From: Tetradesmus obliquus
Lineage: Eukaryota > Chlorophyta > Chlorophyceae > Sphaeropleales > Scenedesmaceae
Assembly (NCBI GenBank): GCA_030272155.1
Contig: CP126200.1
Coordinates: 992,001 to 1,056,000, forward strand
Direction: 5' to 3'
Length of the DNA: 64,000 nucleotides
Position 1 is the stretch's first letter, and every line of letters starts with the position of its first letter. The notes beneath the pieces are model-generated. The model saw only the letters and a program-made list of their open reading frames with translations, was not told where the DNA came from and searched no databases. Below are positions 44,833-57,000 of the stretch, piece after piece. Position numbers and translations under genes: made by a program.

Positions 44833-46458
44833 CTACAGCTGCAGCCGCAGGTCGATTGCGCGGGGCGGGCGCTCTGGCACGCGGTGGTCTGCGCGAGCCA
44901 GGCAGTCCTCGCAGTCCGTGACCTCGGACGAGGCTGGTGTGTCGGTCGTGCGTGGGTCAGCCCCAGCCATGATGCACTTCATGTCCAGCAGCAGCTGCTG
45001 GCTGCTGCGGAAGTAGCCGTGGCAGAGCCAGTCCCGCGGGGGTGTTCCTGTGGCAACAGCAGGCAAGACACTTGTTGACAGTCTCATCATTTGGAACACC
45101 TGCAGCTTGCTGAGCGTGTGAAATGCTTCAATCAAGGGTTGCAGAGCTGAGGACATCCACTGTTGCTGCTGCTTGCCAGGCCAAGAAATTACCAGTGCTG
45201 TCCGAGGAGCTCAGCTGTTTACTGCGCGCACCTAGGATCACGCATCTCACAGCAAGTGAGTAAGGTGTAACGGCAGGGAGCAGGTGCAGCTGCTGTATCG
45301 GGCAAAGCACTCAAATCAGCCTTGTCACTGCTGCTTGCCTTAACATGCGTGGCAGTCTTAGCTAACTGGGCCCGCTGTTTACGCACCTAGCACCGTGACT
45401 GTGTCCAGGCATGCGTCCATGAACACGTGGAACTTGTGGCGGCCGCGCACAGCAGACAGCGGCCCCCACATGTAGATGCCTGCACGCCCTTCATTGTCAT
45501 CTGGCCGCAGGCAGGAGGAGAACCACAGCGCCCAGTCCAGGCGGCTGCAGTACAGCGTTAGCTTGGGCGGGATTGCCTGCACATCCTGCACGGCAGCGGT
45601 TGTAGCTCCTGAGTCGCCGCTGGGTGCAGGTGCTCTTGCCACACCTGTAATGAGGTGCAGCTGCTGTGGGATCTTTTCACAAAGGTTCCCACACCAGCAA
45701 CCACAACGCTTGGACTTCGGGCGCCCGCCCAGCAGCCGAGATTTCACCTCTCTGAAGGTGAGGGTGCCCAGCCTGCCAATGAGCTCCTCAAACTTTGCCC
45801 TTGGCACGTCAGGCGCTGCAAATGTAACCGACCAGCTCTGGTTGCTGGAGCTCGCCATAGCCCCAAGGCGCTGCAGCACCTGTCCCACAACCTGTTCGCG
45901 CTTTTGCAACTGCGGGTTGCGACAGGCTAGCTCTTGCAGCCGCCATCCATAATTGCGCCGCTCGGTCATCAGCTCTAGCCCCCCTTGCGGCCGTTCAACA
46001 TCGCACCGCTCAATTGCCGGCCTCCGCTCTAGCTCGTGCAGCCGCCGTTCAACGCCGCGCTCCCGCTCCTGCTCCCGATCCAGCAGCTGCCAATTGTCGT
46101 CGGTGCCAGGTGCCAGGTGTCGCGAGGACAGGGCACGCTGCAACACACGGTTGCCCATGCTGTGGGCGGTGATGTGGATGGCGTGGCACACCTGCGGCAG
46201 CAGAGACACAGATGGACACATCACGGCATGAGCAAGGTGTAAAGTATAGTTTTGACCTCATGGTATGTTACAAGTCACTCGGACCCATCGTCAAGTGTCT
46301 GTATGAGATGTGAGCTGCATCAAACACTCGAGTGAGTACGAACGACTGGAGGACTGAGTTGTTGCAGAAGCACAAAGTTACGTTTCTGCTGGCGCTGCTG
46401 CTGCTGCTACTGCTGGTGGTGGTGGTGCTGCTAGTGCTGCTGCTGTTGGTGCTGCAGC

Positions 46459-46506
<48 letters not shown>

Positions 46507-47516
46507 GGTCGCTGCGCCGAGCAAAGCAGCTACAGTGCTGTTTGTGCACCCAGCAGCACCGCTCACCGCAGTATGGTCTTGCAGGTTCTTTGTGAGGTCG
46601 TCCAGTAGCCTGAGCAGCTTGCTGCTGGCATTCTCAGCACGGTCAAGGTCGCTGAAGTACCCAAACGGCATGTGACGAGATGCCCAGTCAAAGGCCAACG
46701 CAGTTCGGCTGGCGTGATCAGGAGAGGTGTCAAAAGCAAGCTGCGCAGCAGAAGTCACTGCCCCTTTGAAGCCCACATTGTAGCCGTGGATGAACAGCAG
46801 CAGCTCATGATGGCTGTCTGCTGTGTCGAGGTTGACTCGCAGCCTGTCAAAGAACTGTGCTCGGCTGCTGATCACCTCCACATCGATGATGGCCCCAGAC
46901 GGCAGCGACACCCCGAGTCGGTGCTCCTGCATGCCCGAGCATGGCAGTACACCACATGTTCAGGGCAAGTTGGGTAAAGAGCACGTGGTACAGCAGTACA
47001 GTGCTGCCGCTTCAACGTTGACTCGCAGCACCGCCATCAATTTGCCAGCAGTGTGGAACTTGAACACATAAGATATTTGTTATACATGCGTATGCCGTAC
47101 TAAGCAGCATTAACCTTCGCACATTGCCTTCAGTCTGACCCTAACCCTGAAGCACATGCAGGCCAACTATTCAAAACTACCGAAGCTGTCGACGTGCATC
47201 TGCAACATAGCTGTAAACAGTGCTCATCTCCTTCTAGACATAGCCACACCTTTGGAATGCGCACTTTGGCCACGCCGCACCGAGTGAGATCTTGTTGCAC
47301 ATTGCCAAAGGCATTAGGCAGCTTTCCTGCTGAGTGGGCTGCGGCGCTGTAGTTGCGGTCAGTCACAAAGAAAACTTCCTGCACCCAGCAGCTGTCATCC
47401 TCTTCAAGAGCCTCTCCTACTGGCCCAGGTGATGCCTTGCCAGCCGCGGTTGATGATGGTTGAGGCTGCCAGCCATGGTCAAGCTGCTTTGTATGTGGTT
47501 GCTGCTGCTGCTGCCG

Positions 47517-47556
<40 letters not shown>

Positions 47557-50318
47557 GGCGGCGGCTGCATTGCATGCAGCTGTTGTTTGAAGGCTGTATG
47601 AATAGCCGTTGCACTGGATAGCAGCTCAAGCAGCAGAAGCTGCAGCTCTGTCAGCCCAGCATGCAGCAGCGATGAATCTGCGGCATTGAGGTTTTTGTAG
47701 AGGCGTAGTGCAACCTCCTTGATGTCCGTTGAGCTGCGCCATGCTAGCATGTTGTCGAGTAAGCCGTCCAAGCCTGCATGTGTTAGGCACTGTTATACAA
47801 TGGTAAAAGCGGCAAGTCTGTTCTGACTTTCAGCCCATGCAAGACAAGCCACCCGCCAACTAAACTCTACCAATGATGCCATCGCAGGCTAGGCTTGCAC
47901 CTGCTTGATTTGTATGCAACCAAATTTGCTGTACCTCTGGGCTGACAAGTTTTACAAGGCTGCCAATATCTGCAGTGCAGAGTCTCAATCCAAGCAGACA
48001 CAACAGTGCCTGCTGTAGCTGTGAGCATTCGCAGCTTGCTACGATCCAGACTGCTGCATCCGCACCTAGCTTTGAGATGCCGTCGCCCAGGCTGCTGAGC
48101 TGACAATGCAGACGCTTCACTGCGCTGCCTGCAACCATAAGGGCTTCCTGCAAACGACCCTCGTTGAGCAGGCTTGCACACAACCCCCATTCCTCAGCCC
48201 AGACGCCCGCCAAGTCAATGTCCGCCCGCCGCAGCGCGCAGCATATGTCGCTCAGCTCCTCACTGCATGCAGCGCAGCAAGCAGATGCGTGAAAATCACA
48301 GTTGAATGGATCTGGTTGGTTTGCTGCGCAGCTGCAGGCCACGTACTGCTGCTGTGCATGCTGACTGATCACCCCAAGCTTGCTGTCAAGCAGCGCTTCA
48401 GACCTAGGTATAGCAAATCGTTCTTTCTGCCAGTAGCGCTTCACCTGGTGGTGACAGCAGCCGCCCAGGTGGCAGCCAGGTCAGCCAGTGTTGACAGGAG
48501 CGCGGGTGGCGTCTGCGTGCCGCTCAACGTTGCCAACACTGACTTGCAGATGCTTGCAGCAGCAGCAGCAACAGGTGGCTCAAACTGCCCCAGGGCCGCT
48601 TCCTCTAGGAGGAATGAATTTATGGCAGCTTTCTGTGGCTCACTCGTGCCGCCAACCAGCACTAACGTGCGCAGGCTGCGCAGCTGCGTGATGACTGCCG
48701 GCCCTGCAGCTAGCACAGACGGCAGCGTGTGCCGCCTCTGTCGGACCGACTCCCCCACCTGGTCTCGCGTGTGTGACAGCGCAGCCAGGCAGTTGCAGGC
48801 ACTGATGTTCAAGTGCTGCAGTTCTACGAGCTGCCCAAACGATACTGGCAGCGCCTGCAAACTGATGCAGCGGCTGAGGTCCAGCCGCTGCAGCGCTGCA
48901 AGCTGGCCAAACGATGCTGGCAGCTCCGCCAAGCATATGCAATTGCTGAGGTCCAGTTGCCGTAGAGTAGCCAGCTGGGTAAGGAAGTCTGGCAGCACTC
49001 CAAGCGCGACGCAGCCATGCAGTTTCAGCACCTCAATCGCTGCCAGGTTGGCGCAGGACTCGGGCAGGTTTGCCATCCCACATGACAATGCCAGGTACCG
49101 CAGCTGAGGCATGTTCCAGCTGCTGAAGGGCAGTGGGAGCTGCGACAGGCCGATGCACATGACCCTGACCTGAGAGAAGTCAATGCCCTGCAGCTGCTCA
49201 TTGAAGCATGCTGCGCTGAAGGAGGCGTCTTCTTGCTTTGTGGACTTTGGAGTGGAGGTGGGTCTGCTGCTGCTGCTGCTGCCGACCTTGCCAATTAGGT
49301 AAGCAAATCTCACAGGATGTTTCTGCAGTGTTTGCAGCATGCCAGGCACTGTTGTTAGCCAAACCACCCAGCAGCAGATTCTGCACTGTGCTCCAGCAGC
49401 AGCTGTTGCGGCGTCAGGTGGGTGGGTAAGTGTGTGGGTGGGTGAAGAGCTGCTCAGATGCAAGCAACGCACATTATGTATGAAGAAAACAGTATCAAAC
49501 ACTTCTGACTCCAGCAGCACTGACAGTGCCCATGTCGGCATACCAGCGACCTGCCATGTGGGCGTGCACGGCTCTGCCAGGGCAAAGCAAACAGCTGAAT
49601 GCAACACAGCCCAACCTACGGCGTGTTGCATGAAGCAAACAAACATTCAATTCAACGATCAGCCCAGCTAATTGCTGCACTGTACGCATGCAAATGCAGC
49701 AGACCGATAACACAGTTATGTAACACCCCTTCACTACACAGAGTGGCTATGCCACTGCCAGTAAATAATCATGTATGTTCCTTCCACGACAAATCCATCA
49801 GGATGTCCTAATAACACATCCTCCATGATTTGTCTGGTCACTCCCATACACTTGCACCGTAACATAATAATTACGTTACACGGCTCTGCCAGAGCCGTGC
49901 GCGCCACATGCGGTAAGCCTGCTATAAGAACTGCCAGGGCCGCTCTACTCACCTGCTGCGCTCCCACCAGTGCGCCATCCTGCAGCCAAAGGCGACTGCC
50001 ATAGTGCGGGCTGCGCATGGAAGGGTCCAGCACGATGCTGCGCGCCAGGTCCATCAGCGCTTTGTCACCTGCCAGGTCACGCTGCTCCACCTCACCAAGC
50101 CAGTGTGCAGCTTGCTCGCCGTACAAACACTCCCATACCGGCACAAAGCTCTTCGGATCTGCAGCTGCGACCGTAGCAATGTCCAAGATGATGTTCTGCA
50201 GCCCCTCAGGCAGCTCCTCAAAAGGGTGCAGCACGTCACCCTGGTAAGCTAAGCGGCTGTGTTTTTGTCTTTCCTGCTGCCAGGCTGCTAGCGCAGCTTG
50301 CAGTGAATCAAGGCTCAT
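44833..50318 (-). CDS. LRR protein fused to a DUF900-type alpha/beta hydrolase
   Basis: Seven exons (50318-49953, 49322-48445, 48262-47871, 47773-47250, 46926-46567, 46191-45387, 45047-44833) join in phase to 1179 codons. Residues 1-122 form an unnamed helical domain (SLDSLQAALAAWQQERQKHS, LARSIVLDPSMRSPHYGSRL) shared with the LRR pseudogene at 36520-39047. Plant-type LRRs follow (LRQLDLSNCICLAELPASFG, LQRLDLSRCISLQALPVSFG), then a helical region and a poly-Gln linker. Residues ~677-1179 are a complete DUF900 hydrolase: EVFFVTDRN, LLLFIHGYNVGF, the nucleophile Ser in ITAHSMGNRVL (~851), FAAPDV, Asp in YCSRLDWAL (~1059) and His in CHGYF (~1117). The triad is thus intact. DUF900 substrates are unknown. 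A sensor-plus-enzyme role is inferred from architecture. The exon 2 start (acceptor CTGCAG/AAACATCC) is the least certain junction. Confidence 0.85.
46452..46505. repeat. CTG repeat in an intron of the LRR-hydrolase gene
   Basis: CTG/TTG units within intron 5, not in an exon. Confidence 0.9.
47506..47565 (-). repeat. CAG repeat encoding poly-Gln linker of the LRR-hydrolase
   Basis: Gln-rich linker between the helical region and the hydrolase domain. Confidence 0.9.
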
Positions 50319-51270
50319 TGTCTGTCACACCTGCAACAACACAGCAGCGGCGAGCTCAAGCAAGGCAGTAAGGAACTGGTGTGCGAAGCAGTCACCGCTC
50401 AGCGCGTGCAACCCAACCCAGCATGGTACTGTTGCAGCGGTAGAGAGCCCGAAAGCTTGACCCATGGAAAGGTCTTGGATTCCTCATAACGTTTATGCCG
50501 TGCGTACAACTAGAAAGCGGGTGAGCTCCTCGTATCAGGCGCACCTTGTGAAACGGCACAGGAGTGACTTCACCCGTCCGAGCCCGTGCCGAGACAGTGT
50601 CACAGTAGAGTTTTCTTTTTACTTCAACTTGGGCTGATCAGCTTCATGCCGCACATCCCATGGCTTGAGCTCGAACTCAAATTGCTGGTGAGAGTTCACA
50701 GCAACGCTAGCAAACCAGAACCTGTGAAGAGAATGTTTTCCTACTTCAACTTGGGCTGATCAGCTTTATGCCGCACGTCCGATGGCTTGAGCTCGAACTC
50801 GACGTGCTGGTGAGAGTTCACAGCAACGCTAGCAAACCAGAACCTGTGAAGAGGATGTCCTGTTGCAAACATATGTAGTTTCATGTTTGCCAGCAGGCAA
50901 TGTGTGGTGATTTGATGACAGCTCTTGGTGACTGTCACATGCACATGCACATCTGTGAGACTGACTGGGGTGCCTGCACGGCTCCCACACCCGCAGCATT
51001 GCAGGAACGTTCTGTCCACTTCAACATCTCACACAGCTGCTTGCTGGCCAGGTGTGATTTCAATAAGTGAAGCCACAACGAGTCACATCACAGTATCAAA
51101 CTAGTCATCCTAGAGGCGCTGCAGCCAGCTGGCAGACCAGTCCTCCTTCTACACGTTAGTCCGTTGAACCAGCTCCAGCAGCAGGTCCTCGTCCTTCCAG
51201 CTGATCGGCGGCTTCAAGCCACAAAGAGATCAACTAAAACAGCAGCAATGCAACCTCCTAAGCCCTGGCG
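50319..51270. other. Intergenic region between the LRR-hydrolase start and the NELF-C/D stop
   Basis: About 950 bp, presumably the LRR-hydrolase promoter. It contains a 122-bp tandem duplication (50617-50860). Near 51167-51200 lies a partial copy of the NELF-C/D terminal coding end (CCAGCTCCAGCAGCAGGTCC), about 115 bp from the real one. Confidence 0.6.
50617..50860. repeat. Tandem duplication, unit 122 bp, upstream of the LRR-hydrolase
   Basis: ACTTCAACTTGGGCTGATCA occurs at 50621 and 50743. Over 100 bp following each are nearly identical, including GAGAGTTCACAGCAACGCTA. Confidence 0.95.
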
Positions 51271-53865
51271 TCACTTGGCCAGCTCCAGCAGCAGGTCCTC
51301 ATCCTTCCTGCTGAGTGGCGGCAGGAAGGCCACCTCGCGGCAGCCCGCCGCAAACTGCTGCAGCATGGCGGTGTGGCTGGCCTTGAGCCGCGTGAACAGG
51401 CTGTGCTGCATCACGCGCAGCATGGAGCGCGCAAAGCTGGCAGAGTAGGGCGGCTCCACGCTCTCCAGCACCTGCAGTTGATGTATGGTGTGGCAGCAGC
51501 AGCAGCAGCAGCAACAGCGGCAGCATGAGTATTTGCACACTTGAGGGAATCGCTCTGCATCACGCGCAGCGTGGCGCGCGCAAAGCTGGCGGAGTAGGGC
51601 GGCTCCACACTCTCCGGCACCTGCAGTTGATGGAAAAAGACAAGTGGCAGCAGCAGCAGCAGCATCGTCTGTTGCATGGGGATTGGATGCATCACGCAAA
51701 GCATGCGCGCGCAAAGCTGGCACAGTAGGGCGGCTCCACACTTTCCGGCACCTTTTGTGGAATTGGGGACGGCGGCAGCGGCAGCAGCAGCATGATCTTT
51801 GAGCAGCATGGGACTGTCCCGCAGGGCGTGTGCAACGGCCGCAGACATAGCACGGCTCCACACTCTACACAGCTGCATGTCAGCAACTGCAGGCTGCTAC
51901 TGGTGTTGGAGAAATGAGTGTCAAACCCAGGTGAAGACACGCTGCTTCAGGCAGCAACACATTTGATGCTGTGGTGCCAGAGAGGCTCACCAGCTGTATG
52001 AAGTGCCGGATGAGTGAGGGGTCTGCTGTTGCCGCCCAGTCCTGTGCCATGCCCATGGCTGCGTCTGCCGCCCCGCTCACAAGCAGGCTGACCAGGAAGC
52101 CCAGCACCTTGCGCGACAGCTCGGGCCGGTTGTGGCCCAGCGCACCCAGCACGGCACGCAGCACGCCCAGCACCTGCAACCAGAAAGCATGGTGTCCAGC
52201 ACAGTGCAGACTGGAAACAAGCTTGTGGCAGCCAAACACACACCAGCAAGTTGCAGTAGCTTTCTGAAGCCGGGTGTTCTGTACATGTTGGGCAGCATGT
52301 GTCGAATCACCCTCCTGCCTCTTTTGGTCCACCCAGACGCGCAGCAGCTCACACACACTGCCCCTACCTGTGCGATGAGGCTGGGCTGCTCGCAAGCCAC
52401 CCTGTGCAGCAGCGACAGGTGGTTGGGCAGGAACGGCGCCAGCTTGTCATCACCATACGCGTTGGCATCGCTCAGCATGGCCTGCGAGTGCTGCAGCAGG
52501 CCCAGCGCGGCAATGGGCTGCTTGCACACCTGCAGCAGCATAGCAGGTGGAAGAAGCCAGACGGGCCAGCAGCTGTTGGTTGCTAGCACGACGGAAGATG
52601 CATGATGCCTTAAGGGGATGCTTGCAGGAAGCATTGCACAGCATGCGTGCAGGCTGCTTGCGGTGGTTGGGCAGGAAGGGCGCCAGCTTGTCCTCCCCAT
52701 GAGCACTCGCATCGCTCAGCATGGCCTGAGAGTGCTGCAGCAGCCCCAGCGCAGCAATCGGCTGCTTGCACACCTGCAGCAGCATAGCAGGTGGAAGAAG
52801 CCAGACGGGCCAGCAGCTGTTGGTCGCTACCACGACGAAAGATGCATGGTGCCTCAAGGGATGCTTGCAGGAAGCATTGCAGAGCATGCGTGCAGGCTGC
52901 TTGCGGTGGTTGGGCAGGAAGGGCGCCAGCTTGTCCTCCCCATAAGCATTCGCATCGCTCAGCATGGCCTGAGAGTGCTGCAGCAGCCCCAGCGCGGCAA
53001 TGGGCTGCTTGCACACCTGCAGCAGCATAGCAGGTGGAAGAAGCCAGACGGGCCAGCAGCTGTTGATCGCTACCACGACGAAAGATGCATGGTGCCTCAA
53101 GGGGATGCTTGCAGGAAGCATTGCAGAGCATGCGTGCAGGCTGCTTGCGGTGGTTGGGCAGGAAGGGAGAAGGCTTGTCATCCCCATAAGCATTTGCATC
53201 GCTCAGCATGGCCTGAGAGTGCTGCAGCAGCCCCAGCGCGGCAATGGGCTGCTTGCACACCTGCAGGGACGCAGCGCGTGTCGAGTGAACATGTGGGTGG
53301 AGCCGGCAGCTGTTGATTGACGCTTGCACGGAAACCGAGACGGCCGGAGACAAGTTGATGCTTGCAACAGCCCAAAGGGAGTGGCATTGCGTGCATGAGC
53401 AGTATAGGTTGCATCCCATGCGTGCAGGATAGGCATTGAACTTAGACAAAATGGCCTGAGAGTGCTGCAGCAGCCCCAGCGCGGCAATGGGCTGCTTGCA
53501 CACCTGCAGGGATGAAGTATCAAGCGTTAGGGTCAGGTCAGGTTAGCTGTTGTCTCATGCTTGCAGGAAAAACACATCGAAGTAGATGCTTGCAGGAAGC
53601 GCTGCAGTCCATGCGTTCAAGCTGCAACCCTCCTGCTAATGCACAACGTAGCTCTGCAGCACCCACCGCAGCAGCACACACATGCCAGCCTACCTGTGCT
53701 GCTATGTCAAGCTCTGCTGGCCCCAACTTGGCTTTAGGCCCTGACACCATCTGCGTCAGCTGCAGCGCCTGCCGCAGCAGCCTTGCAACACCCTCCACTG
53801 TAGCATGGCTCTCCACCTGCGCAACAGGACTGCTGCCTCGCTGCTGCTGCTGCTGATGGTCTTGC

Positions 53866-53900
<35 letters not shown>

Positions 53901-54042
53901 CTGGGGGCCTGCTACTGCTAGGGCTAAAAGTTGCACACAGGTTTCTGTGAGGTCTGGGCCTTTCGGCTGAGCTGCTGCTGCTGCTGCTGCTTGGGGCTGC
54001 TGTGGTCCGTCTAAGGCAAACATGCCTGCAGCAAGCAATCAC

Positions 54043-54077
<35 letters not shown>

Positions 54078-57000
54078 CATAGGTGGCATCTTGGGCACTG
54101 CAGAGCAGGAGGCAGAGGGATGCGCAGTGCGCCTAGCGCAGTGCATGCAGACAGGCCAGGCAATCAAGCAAAAGATCCAGTAGTAGCTGGCGCTGCTGCG
54201 GGTGCCCACAGCCTGCCGGAAGCATGCATTGCAACAGTGGCGGAGCACATCACACATGTGCGTGCAAGCCCCACACAACGCGACAGCGGCATACCAGCAG
54301 CAACCCACCTGACAGCATCAACTGCATCAAGCGAGGGTGCTGCAACGGCTGCACAGACAGCACCACCTGCTGTTGCTGCTGCTGCTGCTCCTGCTGTTGC
54401 GTGTACAGCTGCAGCAGCTGCAGCAGCTGCTGCGCCACCTGCGTCAGCTGTGCTGCTGCGCGTGCTGGGTTGCTGGCGCTGCCAGCACCACCTGCTGATG
54501 ACTGCGATGATGATGTGGCACCCCCTGGGCAGCAGCATCAACATTACAAGAACAGGCCGGCGTGACAACATGTGGGTGTGTAGCTGTGAGCAACAGAGCA
54601 GCCTGTCTGTATGCAGGGTGGCGTCAAAATATGCTGTGCAGAGTACGGACGAGCTTTGTCAACAGCAGACTGCCTGCTGATATACAGCCCGACAGCAGAG
54701 ATTGCATTGAAAGAAACCGCTGAGCAAGGCAAGGGCAGCTACATCATGTACTGGTAGCTGAGTGCCTACAGCTGGTGGGCTGGTGCCACATGCCATGTGC
54801 TGCATTGAGCAAGCGCGCTGATGATGCCTGTGCTTCCTGTGCAACAGCTCACAGCTCGTCAGTTAGCTCACCGCGCAGGCTTGGTGCTGTGCGTGTGAGC
54901 ACCTCCGGCACCAGCCTGTCCAGCTGAGAAAGGACAGCGCTGCTGCGCTAATACAACGCCTGAATGCTCATGTAATGCATGCACGCACCGGGCAGGCTGG
55001 GTGCTGTGCGTGTCAGTACTTCTGACACAGCCCCAGCTGAGCAGGCCAAGCCATCACCTGCGCTAGCAACTACTCGAAGCTCCCAAATGCAAGAAACTCA
55101 CCGGGCAGGCTTGGTGCTGTGCGTGTCAGCACCTCCGACACCAGCCCCAAGCGAGCAGGCCAAGCATCACTGCGCTAGCAACTACTAAATGCTCCGAAGA
55201 TGCAAATTGCAAGAAACCCACCGGGCAAGCTGGGTGCGGTGCGTGTGAGCACCTCTGACACCAGCCCCACTGCTCGCCGCTCCTCTGGGGAGGCCGATAG
55301 TGGCACCAGCAGCGGCTGCAGCAGCAGTGGCAGAAGAATCATAGCGCAAAGCAGCTCGGGAGCACGGCAGTGTAGCGGCAGACAAAGGGGCAACAAGTCC
55401 TGGCTCACTACCAATAACACCACACATGCACAGCCAGCACGCTACACCATGCAGTTCACCTGCAGCTGGGACACCTTTGCACGGCCATGCTGCGCCACAG
55501 CAGCAGCCTCCACCTCCTAACGCATGTAACCACATGCAACACCCTCAAGTAACACAGAAAGTAACAGTGTACATGACACCCCATGCCCACCTGCAGCTGG
55601 TACACCTTTGTGCCGCCATGCTGCGCCACAGCTGCTGCCTCCACCTCCTGCCCTAACCTTCTAAACACACCACCGCCCGGCCAGCTCGCAGCAGCCGCCA
55701 GCAGCTGCTGTGCGTGCACGTAGGTGTGCTGACTTGCCACGCAGGACTCTGCAATCTCTGCGGCGATCTGCGCGAGCTGCTTTGAGGTGGTTGTGCGTGC
55801 TGCTGCTGCTAAGCGTGTGGCCAGCAGCCTGTGGTAGACCTCAAAGTAGCTGGCAAGGGAGCCTCCAACAAGGGCCACCTCCTCCTCATGGCCCTGCAGG
55901 TTGTTTGAAAGCAGAGTGTACAGCAATCGCGTGTGAAGAGGTGAAGTGCAGCGGCAGCAGCCTGTGGTACACTTCAGAAGCAGCTGGCCATGGAGCCTCC
56001 CACAAGGGCCACCTCCTCCTCATGGCCTGCAAGTGGCACGCAGCGGCAAGCACGCAGCGGCAAGCGTGCATACAGAGTGAGTGCAAGAGATGGCTGCAGC
56101 GTTGCTGTTGCACCAGACCCGCGGCCTTGAAAAGCGTTTTTCCAACACCGTCCTGACATAGACGGTCGACCCCAGCCGGCTGCGCCGCAGGCCACATGAA
56201 GACACAGCACTGTTTATGCTTCCCACAACCAGCCCGTACACAGCAGCTGCACCTGCTTCAGGATGCACTGGATGGCGTAGTTGAGCAGCAGCCCACATCA
56301 AAGTTCATACAAAGCAACAACCTCAATTCAGCTTCAGTCATCACACGCACCTGCTTGAGGATGTGCTGGATGGCGTAGTTGAGCAGCAGGCTGTTGCGGT
56401 GCGCCGCGCTGAGCTCATAGATGAGTTGCCGCCCCCGCCTGTCAGCAATAAGCTCGTTGAGCCATTCCGGGTGGCCGCGCCTGAATACGCCAAGGAACCT
56501 GGCTGCATCAAAGCGCTCCTTGGCCAGCTCCTGCAGGCTTTTAACAAGTATTGTAACATAGTTGTACACTGCAACAGAATGTGACAAATCGCATGTTGAG
56601 CCACGCTGGGTGGCCGTGCCTGAACACACCAAGACACCTGGCAGCATCAAAGCGCTCCTTGGCCAGCTCCTGCAGGCGTTTGAAATGTGTTATGACATCA
56701 ACGCTTGCTACTTCACTTGAAAGTAGCTGCCTGCGGCTGCAGCTGTGCCTGCTAATGGCTGGGCAGTAGCACAGCAGGACGCTGACCAGCAGGCCTCAAC
56801 GAATCGAACAGGCACTGCTGCTGCTGCTGCTGCTGCCTTCAAACAGTTTGCAACGAGGCAGATGCCTCTCTGTGTGTGTTGTCTGCCTGCATGTGCCTCA
56901 CCGACAGCAGTGTGAACTCATCAGGCACGCCACCATCAGCATCGCCAGCAGCACCGCCACCACCTGCAGCTGCTGCACTGGAAGGCCCAGCTGCAGCCAG

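Noticed and set aside
47140..47160. Telomere-like CCCTAACCCT
   Set aside because: Only about one and a half units; no array.
52450..53503. Tandem-repeat protein encoded by the exon 8 array
   Set aside because: Frames stay open across units but shift between them (243/244 bp), and only the last unit completes the exon; better explained as intronic copies of an acceptor edge.
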